From Lysinibacillus xylanilyticus (GTDB lineage: Bacteria > Bacillota > Bacilli > Bacillales_A > Planococcaceae): DNA of 64,000 nucleotides. Below, piece after piece: positions 8,635 through 17,481 of this stretch. Within the stretch, counting starts at the first letter, position 1. Each line of letters begins with the position of its first letter. The notes beneath the pieces are model-generated. The model was given only the letters and a program-made list of their open reading frames with translations, had not been told where the DNA came from and searched no databases. The stretch is from positions 312,501 to 376,500 of the forward strand of contig NZ_LFXJ01000002.1 in the NCBI RefSeq assembly GCF_001183605.1. Direction: 5' to 3'. The translations under genes were made by a program, and so were the position numbers.

Positions 8635-9126
8635 TTAAATTTTTCCAGCATCATCCACGAGTTGCTTATACTCCGCGAACCATTTCTGCCATTCTTCTAT
8701 TGGGAATTCTTCATGTATAGTTCCATTTAATAAATCTGAAAGCAAGCCTAAGCATACATGCCAGCCGGCTAAATCTTTAGGTGTATGATCAGTTAACTCA
8801 CCAATCGATTCAAGTAATACTAATATTGAGCCGCTGCTAGTAGGAGTGAGTTCAAATCTTACCGTATCTTTGCCCCAATCAAATTCGAGTACTTCCTTCT
8901 TCACATAGTCTGTAATTGCTATTTCCTTATAAGCATTTGTTCCATCATTCATATTAAAATGGATAATGCCATTTTTTCGAAGATCCATGATTTCTAAATT
9001 ATTCATCCACTTTTGAAGCTTTTCATTCTCCGTTAATACTGCCCAAACAGCCTCAACTGAATGTAACAGCGGGCGGTTGAATTTTACGACATAGTTATTT
9101 TGTTGTTTTTGAATAGTAGCGAGCAT
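8635..9126 (-). CDS. SRPBCC / AHSA1-like domain protein
   Basis: This 163-residue single-domain protein begins MLATIQKQQNN. It shows the START-like AHSA1 pattern: a first strand with FNRPLLHSVEAVWAVLT, a central YVKKEVLEFDWG, and a C-terminal helix with GWHVCLGLLSDLL and EWQKWFAEYKQL. Such domains bind hydrophobic ligands; the function here is unassigned. AAGGAGG lies just upstream of ATG 9126, so the longer frame from 9153 is rejected. It is monocistronic. Confidence 0.82.
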   Translation of the reverse strand: MLATIQKQQNNYVVKFNRPLLHSVEAVWAVLTENEKLQKWMNNLEIMDLRKNGIIHFNMNDGTNAYKEIAITDYVKKEVLEFDWGKDTVRFELTPTSSGSILVLLESIGELTDHTPKDLAGWHVCLGLLSDLLNGTIHEEFPIEEWQKWFAEYKQLVDDAGKI

Positions 9127-9381
9127 AGGAATCCTCCTTATTTTCTTTTTCATTAACTTATCATAGACTACTTTTATAAATCGAATAATTCTCCTTCAAA
9201 TCGGATGTTTATTAGGAAGAGTTTTAGGGAATATGACATTAGTAACGGAGTAAATAATCCCCTTTAATGGGTCATTTAAACCTAAAACTGTAAGTTAATA
9301 ATGTAATTTATATCAAAAAAATTTTAGTGTTTTAATGGTAAAAACAATACTATTTCATTTTCTGATTAGATATTTATCTGA

Positions 9382-9528
9382 AAATTAAGTAAATACATAG
9401 GTCTAGCATTTGATGAAAACTATGATTCTGAGCATCTTTGCATTCTTCATTATCATGAATTTGCACAAGTTCACATTGAAATTATAACAAATTTGAGATC
9501 ACGACATTTGCGAAAGTATGAATACTAA
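9382..9528 (+). pseudogene. Coding-like remnant without start codon
   Basis: After a stop at 9379, 48 codons stay open with no ATG, GTG or TTG early enough to begin them. They read KLSKYIGLAFDENYDSEHL and end RSRHLRKYEY with TAA. Composition looks like real protein, but there is no ribosome site and no recognised family, so I take it as a possible broken 3' fragment. It lies immediately before the ComX-like ORF. The remaining 9127-9381 shows nothing I can name. Confidence 0.25.
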
Positions 9529-9552
9529 AAAATAATGGGATGAGGTTTTTAT

Positions 9553-9630
9553 ATGCGTAAAATAATTCAGTATTTAATAGAAAATCCTAATTTAATCACA
9601 CTGTTAAAAGAAAAAAAGATATTTTTATAG
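9553..9630 (+). CDS. 25-residue ORF resembling the leader of a ComX-type pheromone precursor
   Basis: The peptide starts MRKIIQYLIENPNLITLLKE and ends KKIFL, with GATGAGG a few bases before the ATG. ComX precursors of Bacillus typically start with a leader of the form MxxIxxYLxxNPEVLxxLKxG before the modified tail; the resemblance is in the Ile-rich YL-x-NP-x-L-x-x-LK pattern. The usual C-terminal pheromone segment with a Trp is missing, so it is either a truncated relic or a different short peptide. Neither comQ nor comP is nearby. Confidence 0.35.
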   Translation: MRKIIQYLIENPNLITLLKEKKIFL

Positions 9631-9680
9631 CTTATGAATTTAAACAAATAAAATTAGAATTATAGAGAGTGGTGAAATAC

Positions 9681-9866
9681 ATGTCTTTAAAGTCTTCAAA
9701 TAATAAAAGAAAAGGTATTATTATATTATTATTCTTTTTATTGTACAGTTTAATTTCAATTCTATATACAATTGTAAAAAATGGTACAATCGCAGGGTCA
9801 CCGGTTACGTTAGCTTTTGCATCATTATATTTTTTAATCCTATTTACATCTAAAGAAAAGAAATAG
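9681..9866 (+). CDS. Small two-TM membrane protein
   Basis: This 61-residue protein has hydrophobic segments at about 12-32 and 40-57, a basic N-terminus and a KEKK tail. ATG 9681 follows AGAGTGGTG; the GTG at 9669 overlaps that weak ribosome site. It lies 50 bases after the ComX-like ORF and could be cotranscribed. No family is recognised. Confidence 0.5.
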   Translation: MSLKSSNNKRKGIIILLFFLLYSLISILYTIVKNGTIAGSPVTLAFASLYFLILFTSKEKK

Positions 9867-10107
9867 CTTACTTTTGCATTTGCATTACGATTTACTCCAC
9901 CGTCAACTTCAATTAACGTTTAAGGATTCATATTTTTTCAATTGAAACCCTCCCTTCTGAATAGTTGGCAAAAACTATGTCTCTACCCTTAACTAAAATA
10001 TATCTATCCCACTCAGGTTACACAATTGCGTGAAAATAACTGACTAACATGCTATTTGCATTTCTGAGTAATAAAATTTAATGTGGATTAAAAAAGGAGA
10101 AATTACC

Positions 10108-10467
10108 ATGCCATATCAACAAGCTTTAGAGAGCTATATTGCAGCTACAAATTCCCATGATTTTAATAACGTGAAGGAAATTTTGCATCCGCAAGCAGTG
10201 TATTGGTTTTCGGATAAAACATGCGTGACCGTAGAAGAAATAGGGGCTTATTTCAATAATGCATGGGATTTGATAAGGGAAGAAGTTTATTCGGCTACCG
10301 ATGTCCAATGGCTTACGGTGGATGAAAAATCAGCTACCTGTATTTATACATACCATTATGAAGGCTATCATAACGGAAAATTTGTATCAGGTAGCGGGAG
10401 AGCAACGAATATTTTTACTGTCGTAAACAATGAATGGAAGTTAATTCATGAACATTTAAGTAGTTAA
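10108..10467 (+). CDS. SnoaL/NTF2-like domain protein
   Basis: This 119-residue protein has the cone-shaped NTF2-like fold pattern: N-terminal helix ALESYIAATNSHDFNNVKEI, then PQAVYWFSDKTCV, then C-terminal strands ending GRATNIFTVVNNEWKLIHEH. Members are enzymes or ligand-binding proteins, often annotated SnoaL-like or DUF4440. Function is unknown here. AAAAAAGGAG precedes ATG 10108, so the 10081 start is rejected. Its stop overlaps the stop of the converging TauE gene by 4 bp. Confidence 0.75.
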   Translation: MPYQQALESYIAATNSHDFNNVKEILHPQAVYWFSDKTCVTVEEIGAYFNNAWDLIREEVYSATDVQWLTVDEKSATCIYTYHYEGYHNGKFVSGSGRATNIFTVVNNEWKLIHEHLSS

Positions 10468-11258
10468 ATTATTTTTATAGCTACTTGAATAAGTAGTAAT
10501 GAAATGATGATTATTAAAAGTATTTTAGCTGCATTTATCGGAATTTTCGGTAGAATTAAAAGTCCGAGCTGAGAGCCGATAATGGAGCCTATTGCCATTG
10601 CAATTGCATAAGGCCATTGAATAAAACCAGTTTGGTAAAATACTATAAATGCCCCTGTACAGCTCCCGAAAATAAGTACGCGTGTGAGCTGTACTGCCTT
10701 TATGTAGGAGTAATGATAGCGTAAAAAATGTAGTATGCTGAAGGTTGAAGAGCCAGGTCCAAAGCCGCCATCATAAACCGCAATTAAAAATGGCTGCCAT
10801 AATTTATTGCTATGTTTAGTGTCACTTTCTTCAGAGCTAACAGTCCATTCTTTATTTTTCAACGTTATAAATAAGGCGAATATAAGTAGAATACAAGCAA
10901 TAATATTCATTGTTTTTTCCGAGATAGATACTGTTAGGAGTGCTCCACAAACGCCTCCTGCAATGGCTACAGCGACATATTTCATAATAGCTGCTAGTCG
11001 AAGCTCCTTATGATAAAGAAGATAAAAGATGCTCGACAACGCTGCAATGCCCGATGAAAATTTATTCGTAGCAATGCCTGTTTGAATAGGTATGCCAACA
11101 AGCATCATAGCAGGAATCGTAATTAGCCCAGCTCCTCCAGCAAGGGTACCGATAAAAGCAGCAATAATTCCGATACCGACGAGTGTCAGTGAAAGCTTTG
11201 TATAAGAAAGTCCCATTACAATGGCAAAGGTCACAATCAAAATAAAAGATTTTTTCAT
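10464..11258 (-). CDS. TauE/SafE-family anion exporter
   Basis: This 264-residue membrane protein has about eight TM segments in two repeated halves. The N-terminal GTLAGGAGLITIPAMMLVGIP and the internal YDGGFGPGSSTFSILHF are typical of the TauE/SafE (DUF81) family proposed to move sulfite, sulfoacetate or related anions across the membrane. It is convergent with the SnoaL-like gene and has no sulfur genes beside it, unlike the second TauE gene at 54435. Substrate is not determinable from sequence. Confidence 0.82.
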   Translation of the reverse strand: MKKSFILIVTFAIVMGLSYTKLSLTLVGIGIIAAFIGTLAGGAGLITIPAMMLVGIPIQTGIATNKFSSGIAALSSIFYLLYHKELRLAAIMKYVAVAIAGGVCGALLTVSISEKTMNIIACILLIFALFITLKNKEWTVSSEESDTKHSNKLWQPFLIAVYDGGFGPGSSTFSILHFLRYHYSYIKAVQLTRVLIFGSCTGAFIVFYQTGFIQWPYAIAMAIGSIIGSQLGLLILPKIPINAAKILLIIIISLLLIQVAIKII

Positions 11259-11421
11259 AAGTGTCTCCTTTAACGTTATTAGTTAAAGGGTACGGGTAAA
11301 TAATTTATAAATCTAATATATTATTTTTCATTTTGTATAAATGATATTTATGCAAGGTACAAACCTGAGAATCATTAATAAGGAAACAGCGTAAGCATTG
11401 GTATGACAAATTCAGAGGTGA

Positions 11422-11988
11422 ATGAAACTGATAAAAACAGAAGAAGAGCTAAAAAGATTAATTACAGCAGATGAATGGATGATGAACATTTTAACAACTT
11501 TAGAGAAACTACAATTACCTGATTCATGGGTATGTGCTGGATTTATTCGCTCGAAGGTGTGGGATCATTTACATGAAAAGGAATATAGAACACCATTAGC
11601 TGATATTGATGTGATATATTTTGATAAATTAAACTCTTTAGAAAAATATGAGAAGCAGTATGAACAAGAATTGACGAAGTATTTACCTAATAAGCCTTGG
11701 TCTGTGAAAAATCAAGCGAGAATGCATGTAGTAAATAATAATGAACCTTATCAATCATCTATTGATGGTATGGCTCATTTTCCAGAAATACCGACAGCTA
11801 TTGGTGTGAGACTTACTAATGGAAGACTTGAGATAGCTGCACCTCATGGTATCAAGCACTTAGTTTCTGGAATTGTCGCTCCTACACCATATTTTCAGAA
11901 GGAGTCTCCAATGCATGAGGTTTATTTGAATAGAGTTCGTAACAAGCAGTGGGAATTAAGTTGGTCGAAGCTACAGATTGTCTACTAA
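11422..11988 (+). CDS. Nucleotidyltransferase-like protein (DUF925)
   Basis: This 188-residue protein matches the NTP_transf_6/DUF925 group. AGFIRSKVWDHLH is followed by PLADIDVIYFD, where the paired acidic residues would bind metal as in the nucleotidyltransferase fold. The C-terminal part has GVRLTNGRLEIAAPHG. Substrate is unknown. AGAGGTG precedes ATG 11422. It begins a run of three plus-strand genes closely followed by a DinB-like and an AraC gene. Confidence 0.78.
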   Translation: MKLIKTEEELKRLITADEWMMNILTTLEKLQLPDSWVCAGFIRSKVWDHLHEKEYRTPLADIDVIYFDKLNSLEKYEKQYEQELTKYLPNKPWSVKNQARMHVVNNNEPYQSSIDGMAHFPEIPTAIGVRLTNGRLEIAAPHGIKHLVSGIVAPTPYFQKESPMHEVYLNRVRNKQWELSWSKLQIVY

Positions 11989-12011
11989 AATGAAGCGAAG
12001 GAGCTAATGAC

Positions 12012-12494
12012 TTGTATCACGATAAACATCAAATAATCTCGCATTATGAAAAATCTATCGTATTTGTGGAAAGTTTAGCAAACATAACAGAAGAACAATG
12101 GCGTACTCCTTTAGAGCCTGGGAAATGGACGGTAGCAGAGGTCATTGGCCATCTTACTCCATGGGATGAATTCGTGGTAAACCAACGTTTACCGTTTCTT
12201 TTTACGGAAGAAGACTTACCAAAAGGGCCAGATGTAGAAGAGATGAATGCTAATGCAGCAAAATCTAGTCGTGCACAAAGTAAAGAAGAGACAATAGCCA
12301 ATTTTATCAATCAGAGACAGCAGCTAATTGACGCACTTTATCAAATAGTTGATGAGCAATGGCGACAGCCTTTCACAATAGGTGCTTCAGAATTAACACT
12401 TTACGGTTATTTTGCTAGTTTAGTAGATCATGATTTACATCATTTCTCACAAATCCAGAATATAGGAGCTTTAAAGTGGATATCAAGCATTTAA
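12012..12494 (+). CDS. DinB-like / DUF664 four-helix protein
   Basis: The 160-residue protein has the DinB four-helix bundle pattern: EPGKWTVAEVIGHLTPWDE with His52 as the first metal ligand and DHDLHHFSQI near the C-terminus supplying two more. Such proteins include thiol transferases of the bacillithiol type and unassigned hydrolases. TTG 12012 follows GAAGGAG at eight bases. It overlaps the AraC gene by 19 bases, so the two are translationally coupled. Confidence 0.78.
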   Translation: MYHDKHQIISHYEKSIVFVESLANITEEQWRTPLEPGKWTVAEVIGHLTPWDEFVVNQRLPFLFTEEDLPKGPDVEEMNANAAKSSRAQSKEETIANFINQRQQLIDALYQIVDEQWRQPFTIGASELTLYGYFASLVDHDLHHFSQIQNIGALKWISSI

Positions 12495-13306
12495 TTGGTT
12501 ACTATGCACATGCATCTGTAAGTTTTACGGATGTTTTTACAAATAAGATGGAGCCAGGTCAAATAGATATTGGTCGAACAACAGCCCCTGGGAAGTGTGG
12601 TTTGGTTGTGCCGCTTGCGGGTAGTGCTATATTTAGCTTTAACGGTATTCCTTATGAAATGGAGCCGGGTATGGTCGTACATGCAGGGCCACAAATGCCA
12701 ATCGAAATTAAAGCTTCAGATGATAAGGAATGGGAGTATGCAGTTGTTCATTATCATATCCCTCCTGAAGAAATACCCCAATATCCATTTTCAGATCAGC
12801 ACTTTTTAATCAATACAGGCTATCATACAAAAATTATTGACTATGTACAGCAGTTAGTAGAAAGCCAAGCAATGCCAGATAATATGTCAATATTCAAAGC
12901 AAAGACTTTATTTATGAATCTATTGGAAGCCATTCTTATGTCGGCAAAAGTGAAGGTTCTCGATACTGCTAGTGAACAGATAGAGCAAGCTTTACAGTAT
13001 ATACATGAGAATTATGCTAAACAACTTTCTGTTTCGAAAATTGCTGAAGAATTTGGCGTGGAGCGTCGTAGGTTTGCCTATTTGTTTGAACAGCATACTG
13101 GGATGAATCCTAGCGTTTATTTAACGGAATATCGCATACGACGGTCGAAGGAGTTATTAAAATATGACGATTCACCAGTAGCGGAAATAGCTGAATGTGT
13201 AGGATATGCAGATTGTTTTTATTTCAGTCGAGTATTTAAAAAATGTATTGGAATGTCCCCGACAGCTTATCGGAAATTAATGATTGAGGAAGCTAAATAC
13301 GTATAA
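12476..13306 (+). CDS. AraC-family regulator, likely activator of the siderophore operon
   Basis: This 276-residue protein has an N-terminal cupin-like sensor (about 1-150; GLVVPLAGSAIFSF, YEMEPGMVVHAGP) and a C-terminal AraC/XylS double helix-turn-helix (about 170-272) with VSKIAEEFGVERRRFAYLFE and the conserved AECVGYADCFYFSRVFKK. GTG 12476 follows AGGAG. The next genes encode siderophore uptake, and in B. subtilis the AraC protein Btr senses bacillibactin and activates feuABC. By analogy this one probably senses a siderophore, but here the sensor is a cupin rather than a binding-protein fusion. Confidence 0.83.
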   Translation: MDIKHLIGYYAHASVSFTDVFTNKMEPGQIDIGRTTAPGKCGLVVPLAGSAIFSFNGIPYEMEPGMVVHAGPQMPIEIKASDDKEWEYAVVHYHIPPEEIPQYPFSDQHFLINTGYHTKIIDYVQQLVESQAMPDNMSIFKAKTLFMNLLEAILMSAKVKVLDTASEQIEQALQYIHENYAKQLSVSKIAEEFGVERRRFAYLFEQHTGMNPSVYLTEYRIRRSKELLKYDDSPVAEIAECVGYADCFYFSRVFKKCIGMSPTAYRKLMIEEAKYV

Positions 13307-13340
13307 AAAGTTGTTTCTTGAAAAAAGAATCAGCTTTTTT
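13305..13340 (+). terminator. Rho-independent terminator after the AraC gene
   Basis: A 15-bp stem with one mismatch and one wobble (AAAAAGTTGTTTCTT/AAGAATCAGCTTTTTT) ends in T. It separates the regulator from the iron-controlled uptake genes. Confidence 0.72.
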
Positions 13341-13428
13341 ATTGTTCAAAAATCGGCAAAAGTCCATGAGATTCATGAAATTGTCCATTCACAATAAGTT
13401 TTTTCTTTGTTAGGATAGTAACCGTAAA

Positions 13429-13495
13429 TGATAATGAATATCAATTAAAATAATAAATTCTATTGACTTATAAATGAAAATGATTATCATTATCA
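13429..13495 (+). promoter_or_regulatory. Promoter with Fur boxes ahead of the siderophore-binding gene
   Basis: TTGACT at 13463-13468 and TATCAT at 13485-13490 form a promoter with a 16-base spacer. TGATAATGAATATCA at 13429-13443 matches 14 of 15 positions of the 7-1-7 Fur box TGATAATNATTATCA. TGAAAATGATTATCA (13475-13489) and TGATTATCATTATCA (13481-13495) overlap by nine bases, each 14 of 15, and cover the -10. Repression by Fe-loaded Fur is the expected consequence. Confidence 0.88.
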
Positions 13496-13526
13496 ATATA
13501 ATCAAGTTCGTTAGGAGAGAATATCT

Positions 13527-14510
13527 ATGAATAAATATTTTAAAATGTGTGCACCTGCTCTATTAGCATTATCCTTGGCTGCGTGTGGAACGGATAAAGC
13601 AGAAGAGTCTAATACATCTACAAATAATGCTGCAGAAACTAGTGCGACAGAAACACAAACAAATCAGGCGAAAACACAGACGATTACATACTTAGGCGAA
13701 AAATATGAACTTCCTGCAGAAGTGAACAACATTGTAGCAGCAAGCTTGGAATCTATGGAAGATGCAGCGATGCTTGGTATTAAGCCTGTTGGTGTACTTG
13801 ATATCGGTGGGAAAATTCCATCATATCTTGCTTCTGAATTAGAAGGTGCTGAGCTTGTTGGAAATAAAATGACACCGAATACTGAAGCCATTCTTAAACT
13901 TGATCCAGATGTTATTTTAGGTTCCTCAAAATACCCTGAGGAAATGGCTGAAAAGCTTAAAAAAATTCAAACGATGATTCCATATTCACATGTCTCTACA
14001 AATTGGAAAGAGAATCTAACATTACTTGCCCAGCTTACAGGTAAAGAAGATGAGGCGAAAAAAATCATTGCTGATTATGAAGCGAAGGTTGCTGATTCTC
14101 AAGTGAAATCTAAAGAGCAATTAGCGGACAAGCAGGTTCTAGTTATTCGAGTACGTGGTGGCATAATGTATATCTATCCAGCAGGCGTTTACTTAAACCC
14201 TGTTCTATATGAAGATTTAGGGGCTCCGATACCAGAGGTTTTAAAAACAGCAAAGGCACAGGCCGAGCTATCGCTTGAAACATTAGCAGAGGTTAATCCT
14301 GATGCTATTTTCCTTCAATTCGAGGAATCAGAAAATGCTGATGCACCAAAAGCGTTAGAAGAGCTACAAAAAAATCCGATTTTCGCAAGCCTAAAGGCAT
14401 CACAAAATAAACAGGTTTTCGTGAATGCAATTGAACCTTTAGCACAAGGTGGTACTGCATGGTCTAAGGTGAAATTCTTAGATATTGCCGCTGAAAAATT
14501 ACTTAAATAA
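13527..14510 (+). CDS. Iron-siderophore ABC transporter substrate-binding lipoprotein
   Basis: The 327-residue lipoprotein has a signal peptide with lipobox LAAC (lipidated Cys20), a Ser/Thr/Glu-rich spacer, and the class III periplasmic-binding fold of the FeuA/YfiY type (EDAAMLGIKPVGV, PNTEAILKLDPDVILG, AQGGTAWSKVKF). It would capture a ferric siderophore outside the membrane and pass it to the two permeases that follow. The Fur boxes upstream agree with iron control. The AraC regulator before it and the esterase after the ATPase suggest a catecholate such as bacillibactin, but the ligand is not proven. Confidence 0.9.
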   Translation: MNKYFKMCAPALLALSLAACGTDKAEESNTSTNNAAETSATETQTNQAKTQTITYLGEKYELPAEVNNIVAASLESMEDAAMLGIKPVGVLDIGGKIPSYLASELEGAELVGNKMTPNTEAILKLDPDVILGSSKYPEEMAEKLKKIQTMIPYSHVSTNWKENLTLLAQLTGKEDEAKKIIADYEAKVADSQVKSKEQLADKQVLVIRVRGGIMYIYPAGVYLNPVLYEDLGAPIPEVLKTAKAQAELSLETLAEVNPDAIFLQFEESENADAPKALEELQKNPIFASLKASQNKQVFVNAIEPLAQGGTAWSKVKFLDIAAEKLLK

Positions 14511-14518
14511 TTTAGATA

Positions 14519-14566
14519 GGCTGGTAGTAGATTTGGTGGTATCACCAGGCTATTACCAGCCTTTTA
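14519..14566 (+). terminator. Hairpin after the binding-protein gene
   Basis: A 12-bp stem GGCTGGTAGTAG/CTATTACCAGCC with one wobble is followed by TTTTAT. Partial readthrough would give more binding protein than permease, as is common in such operons. Confidence 0.65.
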
Positions 14567-14620
14567 TAAGATAAAGCCTCTGGTGGATGTCACGGAATTA
14601 TGCCGAGGCATAATTGATAT
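14567..14620 (+). repeat. Class-2 dispersed repeat fragment with palindromic tail
   Basis: GATAAAGCCTCTGGTGGATG leads into AATTATGCCGAGGCATAATT (14596-14615), the palindromic tail also seen at 22322, 29754, 43347, 52287, 56023 and 60571. It sits inside the siderophore operon between binding protein and permease. Confidence 0.75.
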
Positions 14621-14628
14621 AGAAAAAG

Positions 14629-15645
14629 GTGTGGAAGTTGAAAAAAACAAACATGGTGGCATTTTCAATAGTAGCAGCCTCTCCATTTCTAATTGCGATT
14701 GTGGCATTAGTATCCGTTATGTACGGCACAAAAGACATTAGCGCAATTACGGTGTGGCAGGCGATTACTGCATTTGACCCTTCAAATGTGGATCATCAAA
14801 TAATTCGAACAGGGCGTATCCCTAGAATTGCCGCAGTTTTACTGGTGGGAGCATTTTTAGCAGTAGCTGGGGCAGTGATGCAAGGTATTACACGAAATTA
14901 TTTAGCGTCCCCTTCACTAATGGGAGTGAATGATGGTTCTGCATTTATGATTACGTTAGCAATAGTATTTTTCCCAGGGCTTCCTAATTACCAAATGATT
15001 TTACTTTCAATGCTCGGTTCAGCATTAGGAGCAGGGATTGTCTTTGGTTTTGGCTCTTTAATTCGAAATGGTTTATCACCAGTAAGGCTGGCCATTATTG
15101 GAACCGTCATTGGCACGTTTTTAAGCAGTATTGCTACAGCCGTTGCGATGTATTTTCAAGTATCACAAACGGTAAGTGTTTGGTATAACACAAAGGTACA
15201 TATGGTGGATATGGATATGCTCGTGCTAGCGATTCCATTCGGGCTAGTTGGTTTAGTTCTTGCTTTATTGTCAGCTAAGGCTATTACAATAACTTCACTA
15301 GGCGAAGATATCGCTATTGGACTTGGACAAAAAACAAAAGCGGTGAAAATTATTAGTATGCTTGCTGTTGTTTGTTTAACAGGTACAGCTGTTGCACTTG
15401 TTGGAAAGATTGCTTTTGTAGGGTTAGTCATTCCTCATATTACACGTTTCCTTGTTGGAGTCGATTATCGCTTCATTATTCCTTGTGCAGCTGTAATAGG
15501 TGCGTTTTTCTTAGCGCTCTGTGATTTACTTAGTCGCTTTGTTAATTATCCATTCGAAACTCCAATCGGTGTATTAACGGCCTTGGTTGGTGTCCCATTC
15601 TTCTTATATTTAGTTCGTAAACACGGAGGTGAAAAACGTGCGTAA
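14629..15645 (+). CDS. FecCD-type siderophore ABC permease, first subunit
   Basis: This 338-residue permease has about nine TM helices of the BtuC/FecCD fold. Its signatures include AVAGAVMQGITRNYLASPSLMG, and GKIAFVGLVIPHITRFLVG, the cytoplasmic coupling loop contacting the ATPase. It would form a heterodimer with the next gene product. The start is uncertain: GTG 14629 gives the longest frame, and TTG 14638 has GTGTGGAAG before it. It is preceded by a dispersed repeat and overlaps the second permease gene by a few bases. Confidence 0.88.
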   Translation: MWKLKKTNMVAFSIVAASPFLIAIVALVSVMYGTKDISAITVWQAITAFDPSNVDHQIIRTGRIPRIAAVLLVGAFLAVAGAVMQGITRNYLASPSLMGVNDGSAFMITLAIVFFPGLPNYQMILLSMLGSALGAGIVFGFGSLIRNGLSPVRLAIIGTVIGTFLSSIATAVAMYFQVSQTVSVWYNTKVHMVDMDMLVLAIPFGLVGLVLALLSAKAITITSLGEDIAIGLGQKTKAVKIISMLAVVCLTGTAVALVGKIAFVGLVIPHITRFLVGVDYRFIIPCAAVIGAFFLALCDLLSRFVNYPFETPIGVLTALVGVPFFLYLVRKHGGEKRA

Positions 15646-16669
15646 AAAAACCTCAAGTGTATTCGTTATGACTGTTTCCGTCCTCATATTATTTATTTTA
15701 GGCGCCAGCTATCTCCATCTGACAAATGGTGTCTTTGATATGTCGGTGATGGATGTTTTAAAAACATTGCTACGCATTGAACCAAATCCAAAATTTGATC
15801 TTGTCATTTTTGAATTCCGTTTACCACGCATTGTCATTGCAGCATTAGTAGGTGTTGGCCTAGGGATAGCAGGGGTTGTACTACAAGGTATTACGCGTAA
15901 TGGCCTAGCAGACCCGGGGATATTAGGGATTAATGCTGGTGCTGGTGCAGCAGTGGTCATATTTATGTTTTTCTTTCAATTACGTCTCACATCTGCAGAT
16001 ATGAGTAGCTGGTTCTCCATTTTGATGATGCCGATTTTTGGATTTGTCGGTGGCGCTATGGCAGCTGTGTTGATTTTCTCATTTGCCCGAAAAAATGGTC
16101 ATTTAGATATGCAACGACTAATTTTAACGGGGATTGCGATTAATAGTGGCTTTGGGGCATTGTCACTGTTTTTATCATTGAAAATGAATGCTCAAGATTA
16201 TGAAAATGCAGCAGTTTGGATGGCAGGCTCTATTTATAATGCAAACTGGATATTTGTTGTGACTATGCTGCCGTGGCTTATTTTATTAGGCTTTTATGTT
16301 TATCGGAAATCATATTTGCTCGATTATTTTCAATTAGAAGAGGATAGTATTACTAGCTTAGGGATAGCGGTAGAAAAAGAGAAAATGAAGCTGTTGTTGG
16401 CAAGCGTCGGCTTAGTAAGTGCTTGTGTATCGGTATCAGGTAGTATCGGCTTTATTGGATTAATGGCACCACATATTGCTAAACAGCTTGTTGGTATACA
16501 ACATCGTTATGTCATGCCAGTAAGTGCGTTGATAGGCGCGGGACTACTTGTTTTAGCTGATTTTATAGGAAAAACAGTATTTGCGCCTTCTGAGCTGGCA
16601 GTTGGTATTGTTGTCTCGATTATTGGGATTCCGTACTTCTTATATTTACTAGTGAAATCGAAGGCATAG
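15638..16669 (+). CDS. FecCD-type siderophore ABC permease, second subunit
   Basis: This 343-residue permease is the partner of the preceding one, with the same fold and signatures (GIAGVVLQGITRNGLADPGILG; GSIGFIGLMAPHIAKQLVG). CGGAGGTG ends six bases before GTG 15638, so the frame start at 15629 is rejected. It overlaps the upstream gene by 8 bp and is 11 bp from the ATPase gene, so all three are one transcription unit. Confidence 0.9.
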   Translation: MRKKTSSVFVMTVSVLILFILGASYLHLTNGVFDMSVMDVLKTLLRIEPNPKFDLVIFEFRLPRIVIAALVGVGLGIAGVVLQGITRNGLADPGILGINAGAGAAVVIFMFFFQLRLTSADMSSWFSILMMPIFGFVGGAMAAVLIFSFARKNGHLDMQRLILTGIAINSGFGALSLFLSLKMNAQDYENAAVWMAGSIYNANWIFVVTMLPWLILLGFYVYRKSYLLDYFQLEEDSITSLGIAVEKEKMKLLLASVGLVSACVSVSGSIGFIGLMAPHIAKQLVGIQHRYVMPVSALIGAGLLVLADFIGKTVFAPSELAVGIVVSIIGIPYFLYLLVKSKA

Positions 16670-16680
16670 GAGGAAAAAGT

Positions 16681-17481
16681 GTGCAAACTGCATTTAGAAT
16701 GGAAAATTTATCTTCTGGCTACGAGCAGGTTAGTGTGTTTGAAGGCTTGAATTTAACAATAGAAGAAGGAAAAGTTACGACCATTATAGGTCCCAATGGA
16801 TGTGGGAAATCTACACTGTTAAAAACAATTGGTCGTATATTAAAGAAGCAGCAGGGCACGGTTTATTTACAGGATCAAAACATGCAAAATTTATCGACGA
16901 AGGAAATTGCGAAAAAGCTCGCTATCTTGTCCCAGACGCCAATTGCCCCGGGTCAGTTAAAGGTAGAGGAGCTTATTGCTTATGGTCGTTATCCACATCG
17001 TAATAATGTTAATCGCTTAACGAAAAAGGATGAGGAAATGATTGAATGGGCTTTAAAGGTGACAAATACGATGGAGTACCGAAATCGAGAGCTTTCTCAG
17101 CTTTCCGGAGGTCAACGCCAACGTGTATGGCTTGCAATGGCCTTAGCGCAAGAAACGAGTATTTTGCTATTAGACGAACCGACAACCTATTTAGATATGG
17201 CACATCAGTTAGAGGTGCTAGAAATTGTGAAAAACTTAAACGAAGAGCATCGTTGTACGATTGTTATGGTATTGCACGATATTAATCACGCGGCACGATA
17301 TTCAGATCATTTAATTGCAATGAGGCAGGGGGCTGTAATGAGAACTGGAACACCTGAGGAAATTTTATGTGTAGATGTTATGCGTAGCGTATTCAATATT
17401 AATGCACGTATTATGGAAGATCCAGTTACGAAAACACCAGTATGTTATGGCTATGATGTTATGAAGGAGGCCGACAAATGA
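16681..17481 (+). CDS. Siderophore ABC transporter ATPase
   Basis: This 266-residue nucleotide-binding subunit has Walker A GPNGCGKST (near residue 38), the Q-loop in LSQTPIAPGQ, signature LSGGQRQR, Walker B ILLLDEPT, and the switch His in VLHDINHA. This is the FecE/BtuD type that drives ferric-siderophore import. GTG 16681 follows TAGGAGG. The last codons overlap the esterase start (ATGA). Confidence 0.92.
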   Translation: MQTAFRMENLSSGYEQVSVFEGLNLTIEEGKVTTIIGPNGCGKSTLLKTIGRILKKQQGTVYLQDQNMQNLSTKEIAKKLAILSQTPIAPGQLKVEELIAYGRYPHRNNVNRLTKKDEEMIEWALKVTNTMEYRNRELSQLSGGQRQRVWLAMALAQETSILLLDEPTTYLDMAHQLEVLEIVKNLNEEHRCTIVMVLHDINHAARYSDHLIAMRQGAVMRTGTPEEILCVDVMRSVFNINARIMEDPVTKTPVCYGYDVMKEADK

